Source of the DNA: Candidatus Cloacimonadota bacterium
Lineage (GTDB): Bacteria > Cloacimonadota > Cloacimonadia > Cloacimonadales > Cloacimonadaceae
Direction: 5' to 3'
Length of the DNA: 64,000 bases
NCBI GenBank assembly: GCA_020532545.1
Contig: JAJBAW010000001.1
Coordinates: 47,573 to 111,572 of the forward strand
Shown here piece by piece: positions 41,908 through 51,004 of the stretch. The notes below the pieces were generated by a model, which had not been told where the DNA came from, did not search any database, and was given only the letters and a program-made list of their open reading frames with translations. A program made the translations under genes and the position numbers. Numbering within the stretch: the first letter of the stretch is position 1; each line of letters begins with the position of its first letter.

Positions 41908-43296
41908 TTAATTCCTTTGGTCCCAGGTGCTGCCAGTGGGCCCATCTTTTATTTCTATGCCCAGAGCTTTGAGATCGTCGCGGATCTGGTCCGACTTTGC
42001 CCAGTTTTTCTCTGTTCTGGCCTGGGTTCTGTAGCCCAAGATCAGATCGACCAGTGCTTTGGATAGATCAGGCATCTGTTTGCACAGCCTGGTCTCGGGA
42101 TGCTGGAAAAAGCCCAGGACTTTACCCAGTTTCAGGAGCATGCGGGCTGCATCCAGCCGGTTTTCGGGGCTGGATTTGCTGTTTTTGGCCAGGCGCGCCA
42201 GGTCAAAGAGGATGGCGATGGCCCGGGCGGTATTAAAATCATCATCCATGCTTGCGCGAAAATCTTCTTCAAAGCGCAGGCAATCCGGGCAGTTGATCTT
42301 CTTTTCAGCAAGATCAACCGGCTCAAAGGACTCCAGGGCTTTGTAAAAATTATCCACTGCTTTATCGCTTTCCACGATCAGTTCGCGGGTAAAATCTATG
42401 GGTGAACGGTAGTGTTTGGAAAGGAAGAAAAAGCGAATGGCCTCGGCGTCGTATTCGTCCAGGATATCGCGCGCCGTAAAGAAATTCTTCAGGCTTTTGC
42501 TCATCTTTTCGCCATCGATATTCAGAAAGCCATTGTGCATCCAATAGCGGGCCAAAGGTTTGCCGGAGAGGGCCATGGCCTGGGCATTCTCGTTTTCATG
42601 ATGCGGAAAGACCAGATCGATGCCACCGCCATGGATATCAAAGCTTTCGCCAAGATAGTTCTGGCTCATCACTACGCATTCCGTGTGCCAGCCGGGGCGT
42701 CCATTTCCCCAGGGGCTGGCCCAGAAAGGCTCATTGGGCTTGCTGGCTTTCCAGAGGGTGAAGTCCGCCGGATGGCGTTTGCTCATATTTTCGGCTACCC
42801 TGGCGCCGGTCTTCTGCTCGTCGATCTTTTTACCGGAAAGCTGTCCATATTCGGGCAGGGAAGTGGTGGCGAAATAGACATCACCATTGGCCTCATAAGC
42901 GTGATTCGTCTCCACCAGTTTATTGATCAGAGCGATAATCTCTGGCATCACATGGGTGGCCCGGGGCTGATGAGTGGGCGCTCCTATGCCAAGACGCGCG
43001 CAGTCTTCCAGAAAAGCTGCGGCATACTTCTGGGCAACCTCTTGAAAGTCCCGGTTTTCCTCCGTGGCTTGTTCGATGATCTTGTCATCGATATCTGTAA
43101 TGTTTTGTACGTAAGTAACTTCGTAGCCAATGTATTCAAAATACCGGCGCACGACATCAAAAAAGAGGAAGGCGCGGGCGTTGCCGATGTGAAAGTAATT
43201 GTATACAGTGGGGCCGCAGGCATATAGCCTGAGCTGCCCTTCTTTGATGGGGACAAATTCTTCTTTCGTTCTGCTTCTTGTATTATACAGCTTCAT
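41908..43296 (-). CDS. cysS: cysteinyl-tRNA synthetase
   Basis: Class I synthetase charging tRNA-Cys; 462 aa. Signatures: LYACGPTVYNYFHIGNARAF near 24-43, whose Cys is a zinc ligand and HIGN the nucleotide motif; GWHTECVVMSQNYLG and HHENENAQA with further zinc ligands; and GEKMSKSLKNF, the KMSKS motif. The C-terminal helical domain is complete. It sits 15 nt after the porU-like gene and 1 nt before the propeller gene, in one minus-strand operon. Confidence 0.97.
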   Translation of the reverse strand: MKLYNTRSRTKEEFVPIKEGQLRLYACGPTVYNYFHIGNARAFLFFDVVRRYFEYIGYEVTYVQNITDIDDKIIEQATEENRDFQEVAQKYAAAFLEDCARLGIGAPTHQPRATHVMPEIIALINKLVETNHAYEANGDVYFATTSLPEYGQLSGKKIDEQKTGARVAENMSKRHPADFTLWKASKPNEPFWASPWGNGRPGWHTECVVMSQNYLGESFDIHGGGIDLVFPHHENENAQAMALSGKPLARYWMHNGFLNIDGEKMSKSLKNFFTARDILDEYDAEAIRFFFLSKHYRSPIDFTRELIVESDKAVDNFYKALESFEPVDLAEKKINCPDCLRFEEDFRASMDDDFNTARAIAILFDLARLAKNSKSSPENRLDAARMLLKLGKVLGFFQHPETRLCKQMPDLSKALVDLILGYRTQARTEKNWAKSDQIRDDLKALGIEIKDGPTGSTWDQRN

Positions 43297-43311
43297 TGAT
43301 GCTCCGTAAAT

Positions 43312-46300
43312 TTATTTATAGATTACCAGGCGTTCGCGCTTTTCGATGCTTTTGCCAGCGCTGGTTTTGGCGCGGACACGGATAAAATAGGTGTTATTTG
43401 CCAGGCGGGCTCCAAATTCATCTTTGCCATCAAAGGGAATCTGATTGAACCCCGGACTGGCCAGGGTCTTGATTCTGCGAATGCGTTTGCCACTCATCGT
43501 AAAGACGTCCACGGTGATATCAGAGGGTTCCGAGATGATGAAAGTAATGTGTCCCTCTTTTTTGATAGGATTGGGATAGATGAGCAGGTTTTCCAGGGAT
43601 ATGGCGCCTGATTTTTTGGCCACAAAGTGTACCTCTGCCACCTGGGGCAGGTTTTGATTGTCAAAGGCGATGATCTGGACTCTGTGCGAGCCTTCAGCAA
43701 GCTTTGGCATTGGATAGGTCAAGGTGCCGTGGGTGTGGGAATCCGTATCATACTCAAAGTATTCGGTGACAGAAATGGGATTCAGGGAATTGTCTATCAC
43801 CAAAAGGATGTTGTGTCCGGCACTGCTGGTGAGATTGATGCCATTATCATCCGAGATTTTGGCATAAAGCAGAGGAGATGTACCTACCGTATCTCCATCC
43901 CGGAAGTCATAAGAGCCCAGATAGATAGAGATTTCAGGGGCAGATTCGTTGACCCCGGAATTGGGCAAAATCTCGCTGGAAAGTGGCAGGGGATGATAGT
44001 AAGTCACATAATCCTGTGCACTTGCTTCATCCCAAAGATAGCTGAGCACGAGGCCAGTATTGCCGCTGACGACATCATCCGGTACGTAGAACGCTGCAAA
44101 AAGATCGGAATCTTCTACGGAGACTGATCCCCTGAAGATCTGCGGTCCTCTTTGGCTCACCTGGTAAGGGCCGACAGCATAATTGCGATTGCTCTCAAAG
44201 GCCAGAAATTGGGCCTTGCCGTTCAATCCCGAAGGGCCAAAATTGCCGCTAAACTGGGCATTTTGTCGGGGATGGAGTGCGGTGATTTCCGGGCTGAGAT
44301 TTTCCAGAGCAAGAGTCTTTACTCGCGCAGGCGGGACGACGCGCAGATATGGATCGCCCAGGATCGCATAGACCAGGGCGTTATTACTGGAGCTTTGGCT
44401 GGAGCCGGTATAGCGGATTTTTGCATCCAACAGAGCTTCTCCCAGGGGATAGCGCAGATTGATCATATTGGGTATAAAGTAGCTCATCAATGAATGATTG
44501 GGCCCCGGCCAGCTCACGCGAGTGGCGGCCACAGAGGCGATGGCTCCGGCATTATTCATCATCACAATCTTCTGTCCCAGACTTTCTCGAGCCCAGTGAT
44601 CAAATGTGCTTACTTCGCAAGAAGCGGCGATGAAAAGGGGCAAAAGATCGCTATTTTGCAAACGTCCTAAATCTGTGGCGACATTGAAGTAATCCTGCAT
44701 ACCCAGGATATCATAAGAACCATGGCCTATGTAATACCACAGCAATTTGCCGCGATTGATCTCATCGATCAAGGCAGCCCGTACCTTGGGTTTGTTCAAA
44801 AACTCGTCGAAGTCATATTCGCCGGCAAAGATTTTGGTTTGCAGTACAGCCGGATTCAGCATCGTGGAGAGATCCTGCATATCCCTGGTATGTTGCCAGT
44901 CGTTAGTGACATTGCCATTCACATTGTCATCGGCGAGCAGCACCAGCTCGTTTCGCCACAAACCGGGAGTGGGATTCTGGGTGTAACTTTGGAAGTTAGA
45001 AAGCATATTGGAGATTTCAACCGCATTGACCACAGGATACCTGCCCACCACGATATCGGGGCGGATGTCATTGGTCAGCATGGCAAAATAGTCATCCGAA
45101 CAGAACGCATACTTGGGATTTTGGAAGATCATGATTTTGTTCTTGTTTTGGGCCATGCCAGAGTAATTGCGCCAGTCCATCGTGCCTAGTCCTAGCAAAG
45201 TAACACCCTGCAGGGCAGGAGAAGGGGCGTTGTAATAGACATACTTCAGGTATTGGCGGATGGCCGCGGGATCCGGATGCCCGCCATTAAACTGGTTGAA
45301 GACATCTTGCTGGAGCACCACTTTGCTGTGGTAACCCCAGTTTTGCTGATACATATCTGCCAAAGCATTGGCCTGATCAAGAAACTCGGCGGGAGTAACG
45401 ATCACGCTTTGGATGGAGCCTGAAATCTGGCTCAAATCCACTGGGTCCAGCTTTTGGACCGAGACCGGGCTGAAGTATTCATTTGGCCTCGAGATCATGA
45501 ACTGAGTGGAAGCTCCGCCGGTGGAGGAAAACGAGAATCCGCCTGCAACTTCCGTAATAGGAAGCTGGCTGATCTGGCCGGGGCTGGTTTTCTTGAAAGC
45601 TTTTGTTCCGGGGGCAGTACCGATGAATTCATATTTCACAGCCTGTCCCAAAGCGGACAGAGAGGCATTGGCGATATACTGCTGGTTCGTTTTCAGCAGT
45701 TTCCGGGAGTAGGTAATCCGGTAATAGTCCAAAAAGAGGTTGTCCACAACGCCCGGCCTGTGTACCCGGATGACGATATGGTTGTTTCCACTCTGGAAAG
45801 CTGAGGTTTTTCTGCTGAAATTGAAGATAAAGATATTGGACCAATTGTGGATATCAACATATGGGTCGGTACTATAGGGGATAACCACGCCATTGACAAA
45901 CACGCTGATGCCATGAACGAAATTGGAGCTGATATATTCCTTTTGCATGCGAAGCTCCAGGGTCTGGCTCTTGCTAGAGTCCAAATCCACCAAGTTTACA
46001 TCAAAGGCATAATCGAGGGTGGAGGAGCCAAACATCCGGGTCATATACCAGGTAAAACCTTCCTGTCTATACAGATGCTTTTCTTCTTCCACATGGACCA
46101 CTTGCGGGTGAGAATTCACTGTTTCATTCACGGACCCAGGGGTATCTTCCATCTGAATACGGAGCGGTGGCTGCTCAAAATTCCCGGCAAAGGTGAGCCA
46201 ATAAACGGCGTTTTGCGAATAGGGATTATGATAGGTTTTCGTCGTAGTGATATTCGCAGTGTCTTCTATACATAGGACTGCATTGATGTCATAGCCGCTG

Positions 46301-47211
46301 CGGTTTGAGCCATGAAAGAGGATATAGTCCGAGGAATCGAAGCTGCCATCTTCTTCGCCCACTACCTGAATAGGAACCTCGGTGAATTGCTCGCCGGCGT
46401 AGGCTGCCTTGAGCGGCAAAACCTTGCCAAAAGTGCTGAAGATGCGGAAGCTCTGGGGGTCGATCTCCGAGATGGGGAATCCCGTGAGTTGGGAAGGATT
46501 GATGCGATACATGCCGGCTTTGTCGGTTTCCAGCCTTATCCACCAGGGGGAGCGGGAGAACTCGGCAAAATTGACCTGGGCACGCTCTGTGCTGTACCAG
46601 GACTGGGCATCCTCTGAGTTCAACAGTTGCTGCAGGACGCGGGTGGACATGGGGTCATTCCGCAGGGGGCTTTTGGCATCAATATCCCCTTGGAGAGTGA
46701 TCTGCAATCTGGCAGTAGTCATTATGTCCAGAGTTTTATCGCCATCATAGCGGAAGGGGCTCAGCACAAAAGGCACAAAGCTATGTCCACGGAACAGGCC
46801 GGGCTCCAGCTTTTGGATGCTGTTCCTGTCTGCCATGCGGTACAGTTCTTCATCGATCTCATATTTATAGTCCGAGATGCCGTCCCGATTGATGATCTGG
46901 GGGACAGGGCTGAGGCGGCTGGGCAAAACCAGGCGGGTCTGGGTGCTGGATATCAGGGAGAAAGTTGCGTTTCCATTTGGAGGGATGCCGATCTTAAACT
47001 CCAGCTCCGGCAGGGAGGGCTGGCCCGGCTCCTGTGGATATCCGGCCTCATTCATCATGATGCTGGAAAAGCCCTGCAAGTCCTGAATATCATATTCATC
47101 CAGGCTATAGTCCACGATCATCTGGCGGCCTGTGCGTTCGACTACAGTGAATTTGGCCATAGCAATGCCGCAGGCCAGCAGCAAGATGGCGATTATTGTA
47201 AGGCGTTTCAT
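43312..47211 (-). CDS. porU: PorU-like C25 peptidase (type IX secretion sortase candidate)
   Basis: A 1299-aa exported protein: signal peptide 1-19; a long N-terminal beta region (about 20-620); a C25 domain (about 625-960) with His830 (YIGHGSYD) and Cys865 (IAASCEVSTFD) and the PorU-like blocks DDYFAMLTNDIRPDIVVGRYP and NNAGAIASVAATRVSW. Beta domains and a C-terminal FlgD-like domain (IYPNPIKKEGHITF) follow. In Bacteroidota PorU removes the sorting domain of type IX cargo and attaches it to anionic LPS. The PNPIKK form differs from the PNPFNP of the other cargo here, as expected if this copy is not itself processed. The gene is coupled to a 50-aa membrane protein. Confidence 0.82.
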   Translation of the reverse strand: MKRLTIIAILLLACGIAMAKFTVVERTGRQMIVDYSLDEYDIQDLQGFSSIMMNEAGYPQEPGQPSLPELEFKIGIPPNGNATFSLISSTQTRLVLPSRLSPVPQIINRDGISDYKYEIDEELYRMADRNSIQKLEPGLFRGHSFVPFVLSPFRYDGDKTLDIMTTARLQITLQGDIDAKSPLRNDPMSTRVLQQLLNSEDAQSWYSTERAQVNFAEFSRSPWWIRLETDKAGMYRINPSQLTGFPISEIDPQSFRIFSTFGKVLPLKAAYAGEQFTEVPIQVVGEEDGSFDSSDYILFHGSNRSGYDINAVLCIEDTANITTTKTYHNPYSQNAVYWLTFAGNFEQPPLRIQMEDTPGSVNETVNSHPQVVHVEEEKHLYRQEGFTWYMTRMFGSSTLDYAFDVNLVDLDSSKSQTLELRMQKEYISSNFVHGISVFVNGVVIPYSTDPYVDIHNWSNIFIFNFSRKTSAFQSGNNHIVIRVHRPGVVDNLFLDYYRITYSRKLLKTNQQYIANASLSALGQAVKYEFIGTAPGTKAFKKTSPGQISQLPITEVAGGFSFSSTGGASTQFMISRPNEYFSPVSVQKLDPVDLSQISGSIQSVIVTPAEFLDQANALADMYQQNWGYHSKVVLQQDVFNQFNGGHPDPAAIRQYLKYVYYNAPSPALQGVTLLGLGTMDWRNYSGMAQNKNKIMIFQNPKYAFCSDDYFAMLTNDIRPDIVVGRYPVVNAVEISNMLSNFQSYTQNPTPGLWRNELVLLADDNVNGNVTNDWQHTRDMQDLSTMLNPAVLQTKIFAGEYDFDEFLNKPKVRAALIDEINRGKLLWYYIGHGSYDILGMQDYFNVATDLGRLQNSDLLPLFIAASCEVSTFDHWARESLGQKIVMMNNAGAIASVAATRVSWPGPNHSLMSYFIPNMINLRYPLGEALLDAKIRYTGSSQSSSNNALVYAILGDPYLRVVPPARVKTLALENLSPEITALHPRQNAQFSGNFGPSGLNGKAQFLAFESNRNYAVGPYQVSQRGPQIFRGSVSVEDSDLFAAFYVPDDVVSGNTGLVLSYLWDEASAQDYVTYYHPLPLSSEILPNSGVNESAPEISIYLGSYDFRDGDTVGTSPLLYAKISDDNGINLTSSAGHNILLVIDNSLNPISVTEYFEYDTDSHTHGTLTYPMPKLAEGSHRVQIIAFDNQNLPQVAEVHFVAKKSGAISLENLLIYPNPIKKEGHITFIISEPSDITVDVFTMSGKRIRRIKTLASPGFNQIPFDGKDEFGARLANNTYFIRVRAKTSAGKSIEKRERLVIYK

Positions 47212-47360
47212 CGGTCTTTCTTGGGGGTAAATATCTTCTCCAGTGAATATATCAGCAGGTAGAATATCCCCGTAAAGATGAATATTCCCAGCATGCCCTG
47301 GCCCATAATCCAGAGCGATTCTTGCACGACATCAAATCTTGTAAGCATCATGTATAGCAT
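47208..47360 (-). CDS. small single-span membrane protein, OadG-like
   Basis: A 50-aa protein with one hydrophobic helix (about 16-40, LWIMGQGMLGIFIFTGIFYLLIYSL) followed by EKIFTPKKDR, which puts the C terminus in the cytosol. I choose the ATG at 47360 because GAGAGGT lies 6-8 nt upstream; longer forms lack a site. The ATGA overlap couples it to the porU-like gene. The helix and size resemble short OadG-type gamma subunits of sodium-pump decarboxylases, but no alpha or beta subunit is near, so it may instead be a small accessory protein. Confidence 0.6.
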   Translation of the reverse strand: MLYMMLTRFDVVQESLWIMGQGMLGIFIFTGIFYLLIYSLEKIFTPKKDR

Positions 47361-47508
47361 TATGTTACCTCTCATATTTGCTAAGGTTTGCCGCTGGATA
47401 GTATCATCAAACGGCAAATCTGTGTGATGACAAACACTTCTGTTTGTCTTTCTGACAATTTAGTCAGAAACTGCGAAAATTCAAGTGAAGACTTTTCCTG
47501 GCTCTGTT

Positions 47509-48408
47509 TTAGAGCACAGAGGCCAGGCCCAGCGCCATGCACAGCATCTTGGTTTCACCATCATCGGCTCTGGAGGGGATTAAAATCGGGGCCTTGGTGC
47601 CCATCACCACGTGGGCTACGCGGTATTTGCAATAGTAGGTGAGCATCTTGCCATAGATGTTTCCGGCTTCGATATTGGGCACGATCATGATGTCGGCAGC
47701 GCCGCCAACCGGGCTGGTAATGCCTTTCATCTGGGCGGCAACAAGATCCACGGCGTTATCAAAAGCCAGAGGGCCTTCGATGATGCAGCCCGCAATCTGC
47801 CGGCGTTCGTTCATTTTGGCGATCAAAGCGGCATCTATGGTTGCTGGCATCTTGGGATTCACCACTTCCACGGCTGAAAGTATTGCTACTTTGGGATTGG
47901 GATTCCCCAGAGAATGGGCTACTTGCACCGCGTTTTTGATGATGGCGATCTTTTCCTTCAGTTCGGGCAGGATGTTTATGCCGCCGTCGCTCATTAGCTT
48001 GATCCCATCGGGGTGTTCATAGGCCAGGACATCCGAGATTACTTCACTGATGCGCAGACCCTTTTCTTTGTCCAATACTGCTCTTAAGAGCGTAGAAGTT
48101 TCGGTCTTGCCCTTCAGAATCAGATCGCCTTTGCCCTGATTGATCAGTTCCACTGCGCGTGCAGCCGCGGCTGTCAGATCAGTGCCGGTATCCACGATCT
48201 CAAAGCTATGGGCATATTCCGGGGACAGCTTATCCAGTAGGTCCTGAATGGCTTTGGCATCTCCCACCAGGATGCTGTCTGCCAAACCTTCTTTCTTGGC
48301 CAGGATCGCGGCGTCCAATACACTCTCGGTCTGGGCTGCGGCGATTACCACTGTGCCTCGTTTGGCCTCTTTTACCCTTAGGATCATTTCGTCAAAATTC
48401 TTTATCAT
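47509..48408 (-). CDS. ptb: phosphate acetyl/butyryltransferase
   Basis: A 299-aa protein of the phosphotransacylase family (PTA_PTB), exchanging CoA of acyl-CoA for phosphate to give acyl phosphate in fermentation or the reverse. Blocks include VVIAAAQTESVLDAAILAKK, DLILKGKTETSTLLRAVLDKE, MSDGGINILPEL, and the closing VMGTKAPILIPSRADDGETKM typical of Ptb. The length suits phosphate butyryltransferase rather than long Pta, but acyl-chain preference cannot be read and no buk is adjacent. It begins 21 nt after the sigma-factor gene. Confidence 0.9.
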   Translation of the reverse strand: MIKNFDEMILRVKEAKRGTVVIAAAQTESVLDAAILAKKEGLADSILVGDAKAIQDLLDKLSPEYAHSFEIVDTGTDLTAAAARAVELINQGKGDLILKGKTETSTLLRAVLDKEKGLRISEVISDVLAYEHPDGIKLMSDGGINILPELKEKIAIIKNAVQVAHSLGNPNPKVAILSAVEVVNPKMPATIDAALIAKMNERRQIAGCIIEGPLAFDNAVDLVAAQMKGITSPVGGAADIMIVPNIEAGNIYGKMLTYYCKYRVAHVVMGTKAPILIPSRADDGETKMLCMALGLASVL

Positions 48409-48429
48409 AGCCAGAGCTCCTTATATGGT

Positions 48430-49317
48430 TTAATAATCGTAGTGTTCAATGAATTCGTCCACAAAGGCGTCTTCCTCTGGCTTCATCTCCACCAGGATCT
48501 TCTTGAGCGCTTCTTTCTGGATCTGGCGGACTCTTTCACGGGAGAGTCCCATTACTTCGGCGATCTGAGCGAAGTTCTTGGTTTCATGCTTGTCATTCAG
48601 ACCAAAGTAGGTACGGATGATCTCAGCTTCTCGATATTCCAGCTTGTCTATGGCTTTGTGAATACGCTTGTTGAGGCGTTCTTGCTCATAGAACTGCTGC
48701 GGATCGAGGGCATCTTTATCATGCATGAGATCGCGGGTAGTAAAATCCTGAAAATCGTTGGTTTTGAGCACGTCATCATAGGAGGAAGTATCCGGAATCT
48801 GGCTTTTGATGAGCTTAATAGACTTTTCGGTGATATTAAGACGATCTGCGATCTCCTCGGTGCTGGCTTTACGCCCAGACTCTGTATAGACACGCTCTCT
48901 GGTGGCTTTGATCCTGTGTGCGGTGCTGGATTTCCCCAGAGGGACCCGAATGAGCGATGACTTCTCGGATACAGCCAGCGTAATGCGCTGTTTGATCCAC
49001 CAAATGGCGTAAGAAATAAGCTTGATGTCCTTGTCCGGATCAAACTTCTCAATGGCTTTGATGAGGCCGATATTGCCTTCGCTGATTAGCTCAGACAAAG
49101 ACAGGCCTCTGTTTTGATAGCGGGCAGCGATCTTCACCACAAACTTGAGATTGGCCTGAATCAGTTTGTTCATGGCCTCAACATCTCCAGCTCTGGCTTT
49201 GGTGCCCAGTTCATGCTCCTCTTGACGAGAGAGCGGCTTAAAGGTTGAGATATCTTTCAGATAGCTCTGCAGCGCCTTATCGGCAAAAACACTTTCTTTC
49301 CTCATTCCTCTTGGCAT
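48430..49317 (-). CDS. rpoD: short sigma-70 (RpoD/SigA-like) sigma factor
   Basis: A 295-aa sigma-70 factor with regions 1.2 (LQSYLKDIS), 2 (ANLKFVVKIAARYQNRGLSLSELISEGNIGLIKAIEKFD, then YAIWWIKQRI), 3 and 4 (TYFGLNDKHETKNFAQIAEVMGLSRERVRQIQKEAL). Region 1.1 and the large non-conserved region are absent, as in the primary sigma of Bacteroidota. Region 2.4 (SYAIWWIKQRI) and 4.2 match housekeeping types, so it may be the main sigma, though a group 2 factor cannot be excluded. It ends with an acidic tail EPEEDAFVDEF-like and lies 10 nt after the LysM-M23 gene. Confidence 0.92.
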   Translation of the reverse strand: MPRGMRKESVFADKALQSYLKDISTFKPLSRQEEHELGTKARAGDVEAMNKLIQANLKFVVKIAARYQNRGLSLSELISEGNIGLIKAIEKFDPDKDIKLISYAIWWIKQRITLAVSEKSSLIRVPLGKSSTAHRIKATRERVYTESGRKASTEEIADRLNITEKSIKLIKSQIPDTSSYDDVLKTNDFQDFTTRDLMHDKDALDPQQFYEQERLNKRIHKAIDKLEYREAEIIRTYFGLNDKHETKNFAQIAEVMGLSRERVRQIQKEALKKILVEMKPEEDAFVDEFIEHYDY

Positions 49318-49327
49318 AAATGCCCCC

Positions 49328-50545
49328 TTAATCTAAAGGTAGTACCTTACGAGGGTTAATGGCTTTACCCTTGATCCGGTATTCAAAATGCAGATGAGAC
49401 CCAGAGGCGTTACCCGTGGAGCCTGTCATGGCTATTTGCTGTGCTTTCTCCACTTTATCCCCTACTTTTACCAAATTCTTTTCGTTGTGCGCATACACGG
49501 TCATCACAAAATCCGGGTGTTCCAAAACCACCACATTTCCGTAAGCTCCCTGCACTCCGGAATATACCACAGTGCCGTCCAATACGGCATAAATGGGAGT
49601 GCCGTGTTTGGCCCCGATATCGATCCCTTTGTGAGGTTTGCCATTGCGCAGTCCATATTCGGAGAGTACTTTGCCTACCACAGGAAGTACCAGATCATTG
49701 CGGATCTTGTCTTTCCTCAGCAGATCTTCTTCGGTAAGGCGATCCATCGTGGTCTGATCCACCGGCCTGGGGCTTCCGGCTATTCCGGCAATATAGATCT
49801 TTTGCCCTACGTTCAAGTTGTTTGAAGTCAGCGAATTAAGGCGTTTCAGTTCTTCCACTGTGGTGTCGTTTTCTTTGGCAATACGAAACAGCGTATCCTT
49901 GGGTTGAACTATATAAACTTTTTCTATGATCACGGTCTTTTCTTCCGGTTCATCGATTGGGGCTGAGATACTGAGCTGGTCTGGATCGACAAGAGTTTCC
50001 TGCTGAGCTGCAGGGGTAGAGGCAGGGTCTTTGATGATCACCCGCTGTCCGGGATAGATAGACACGCCGGCATCGGCAAAGTCGTTCCACGCGATCAGGT
50101 CATTCATAGTGATATTGTGCTTTTTGGAAATCTGGTAGAGATTGTCCCCGCGTTGGATCTCATAGAAGAAATCTGCCGATAGGGAAGAGCGCGAGATACG
50201 TGGGGCAGGTCTTTCCGGGCTGAGGGGAGGGCTTTGTACTGCCGGTGTGCTTGGCACTGCAGCCGGAGTATTTTGTGGAACTGCAGCGGGGCTGGCTGCG
50301 GCCGGAGCAGGGGTCTTGGGCTTCGGTTTGGCCTTTACTTTCAAGACTTGACCGATAGATAGACTGGAATTGCTCAGGTTATTCAGTTCCTGGATCTCTT
50401 TTGCGCTCATATTGTACATGCGGCCCAAGGCATAAAGGGTATCTCCCTTTTTCACCACGTGATTCTGCGTCTGAGCCCATGCCACAAGGGGCAAAAGGGT
50501 CAGCAGCAGCATGAGCCAGATATAACTATAGAATTTCAAAATCAT
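49328..50545 (-). CDS. LysM-repeat M23 peptidoglycan endopeptidase
   Basis: A 405-aa exported protein: signal peptide 1-24 (ends AWA); LysM 1 at 28-70 (VVKKGDTLYALGRMY), a Pro/Ala linker, LysM 2 at about 126-172 (EIQRGDNLYQISKKH), LysM 3 at about 210-256 (IVQPKDTLFRIAKEN), and a C-terminal M23 domain with GKPHKGIDIGAKHGTPI (His, Asp zinc ligands) and SHLHFEYRI (HxH). All zinc ligands are present, so it is probably an active cell-wall hydrolase or an EnvC/NlpD-like division factor in the periplasm. The start overlaps acyP by 20 bp. Confidence 0.93.
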   Translation of the reverse strand: MILKFYSYIWLMLLLTLLPLVAWAQTQNHVVKKGDTLYALGRMYNMSAKEIQELNNLSNSSLSIGQVLKVKAKPKPKTPAPAAASPAAVPQNTPAAVPSTPAVQSPPLSPERPAPRISRSSLSADFFYEIQRGDNLYQISKKHNITMNDLIAWNDFADAGVSIYPGQRVIIKDPASTPAAQQETLVDPDQLSISAPIDEPEEKTVIIEKVYIVQPKDTLFRIAKENDTTVEELKRLNSLTSNNLNVGQKIYIAGIAGSPRPVDQTTMDRLTEEDLLRKDKIRNDLVLPVVGKVLSEYGLRNGKPHKGIDIGAKHGTPIYAVLDGTVVYSGVQGAYGNVVVLEHPDFVMTVYAHNEKNLVKVGDKVEKAQQIAMTGSTGNASGSHLHFEYRIKGKAINPRKVLPLD

Positions 50546-50795
50546 TATACTCTTTGGGTTTATCTATTCGTTCAGCTTTCAAGGTTTCCACACGTGAGAA
50601 TACATTGCCACGCCGCAAAAGTTCGCAGTAAACGTTCATAAGATCGTCTTCTGCATCGGCTACTATACGCACAGAGCCATCTGGATGGTTCTGTACATAG
50701 CCTCTAAGACCCAGTCTCAGAGCATGCTTTTTCGCCAAATGGCGAAAGCCAACGCCTTGTACGCGTCCTTGTAGTATTATCTCCCATTGTGGCAT
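50526..50795 (-). CDS. acyP: acylphosphatase
   Basis: An 89-aa enzyme hydrolysing acyl phosphates. The signature GRVQGVGFRHLAKKHA lies at about 10-25, with the catalytic Arg in GFR and the Asn in GYVQNHPDGSVRI near 40-45. The ATG at 50795 is preceded by AGAGAG; a TTG extension is discounted. It overlaps the LysM-M23 start. Acyl phosphates made by the nearby Ptb are possible substrates, but this link is only inferred. The 209-bp gap upstream, to gpsA, holds no supported gene. Confidence 0.92.
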   Translation of the reverse strand: MPQWEIILQGRVQGVGFRHLAKKHALRLGLRGYVQNHPDGSVRIVADAEDDLMNVYCELLRRGNVFSRVETLKAERIDKPKEYNDFEIL

Positions 50796-51004
50796 ATTTA
50801 CTCTCTTCAAGCTGTTTGAATCTTTCTATTTTAGCTCGTGATATTTGTCAAGGATTCGTTTTGACGTACTCAATGGGAACGAGCCAGCAGAGCTTTGTAG
50901 CTTGCCTGCAGCAGCTATAGATTTAAGAGATAGTTCAGCAAGCAATCTTTTGGGCTCTCTTCTACATAGAATCATAAAACTTAGGCGCTTATACTGAGCG
51001 GGAA

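Noticed and set aside
47208..47360. A sodium-pump decarboxylase operon based on the OadG-like small protein
   Set aside because: No alpha or beta subunit genes are present; the resemblance of one hydrophobic helix is too weak for a functional call.
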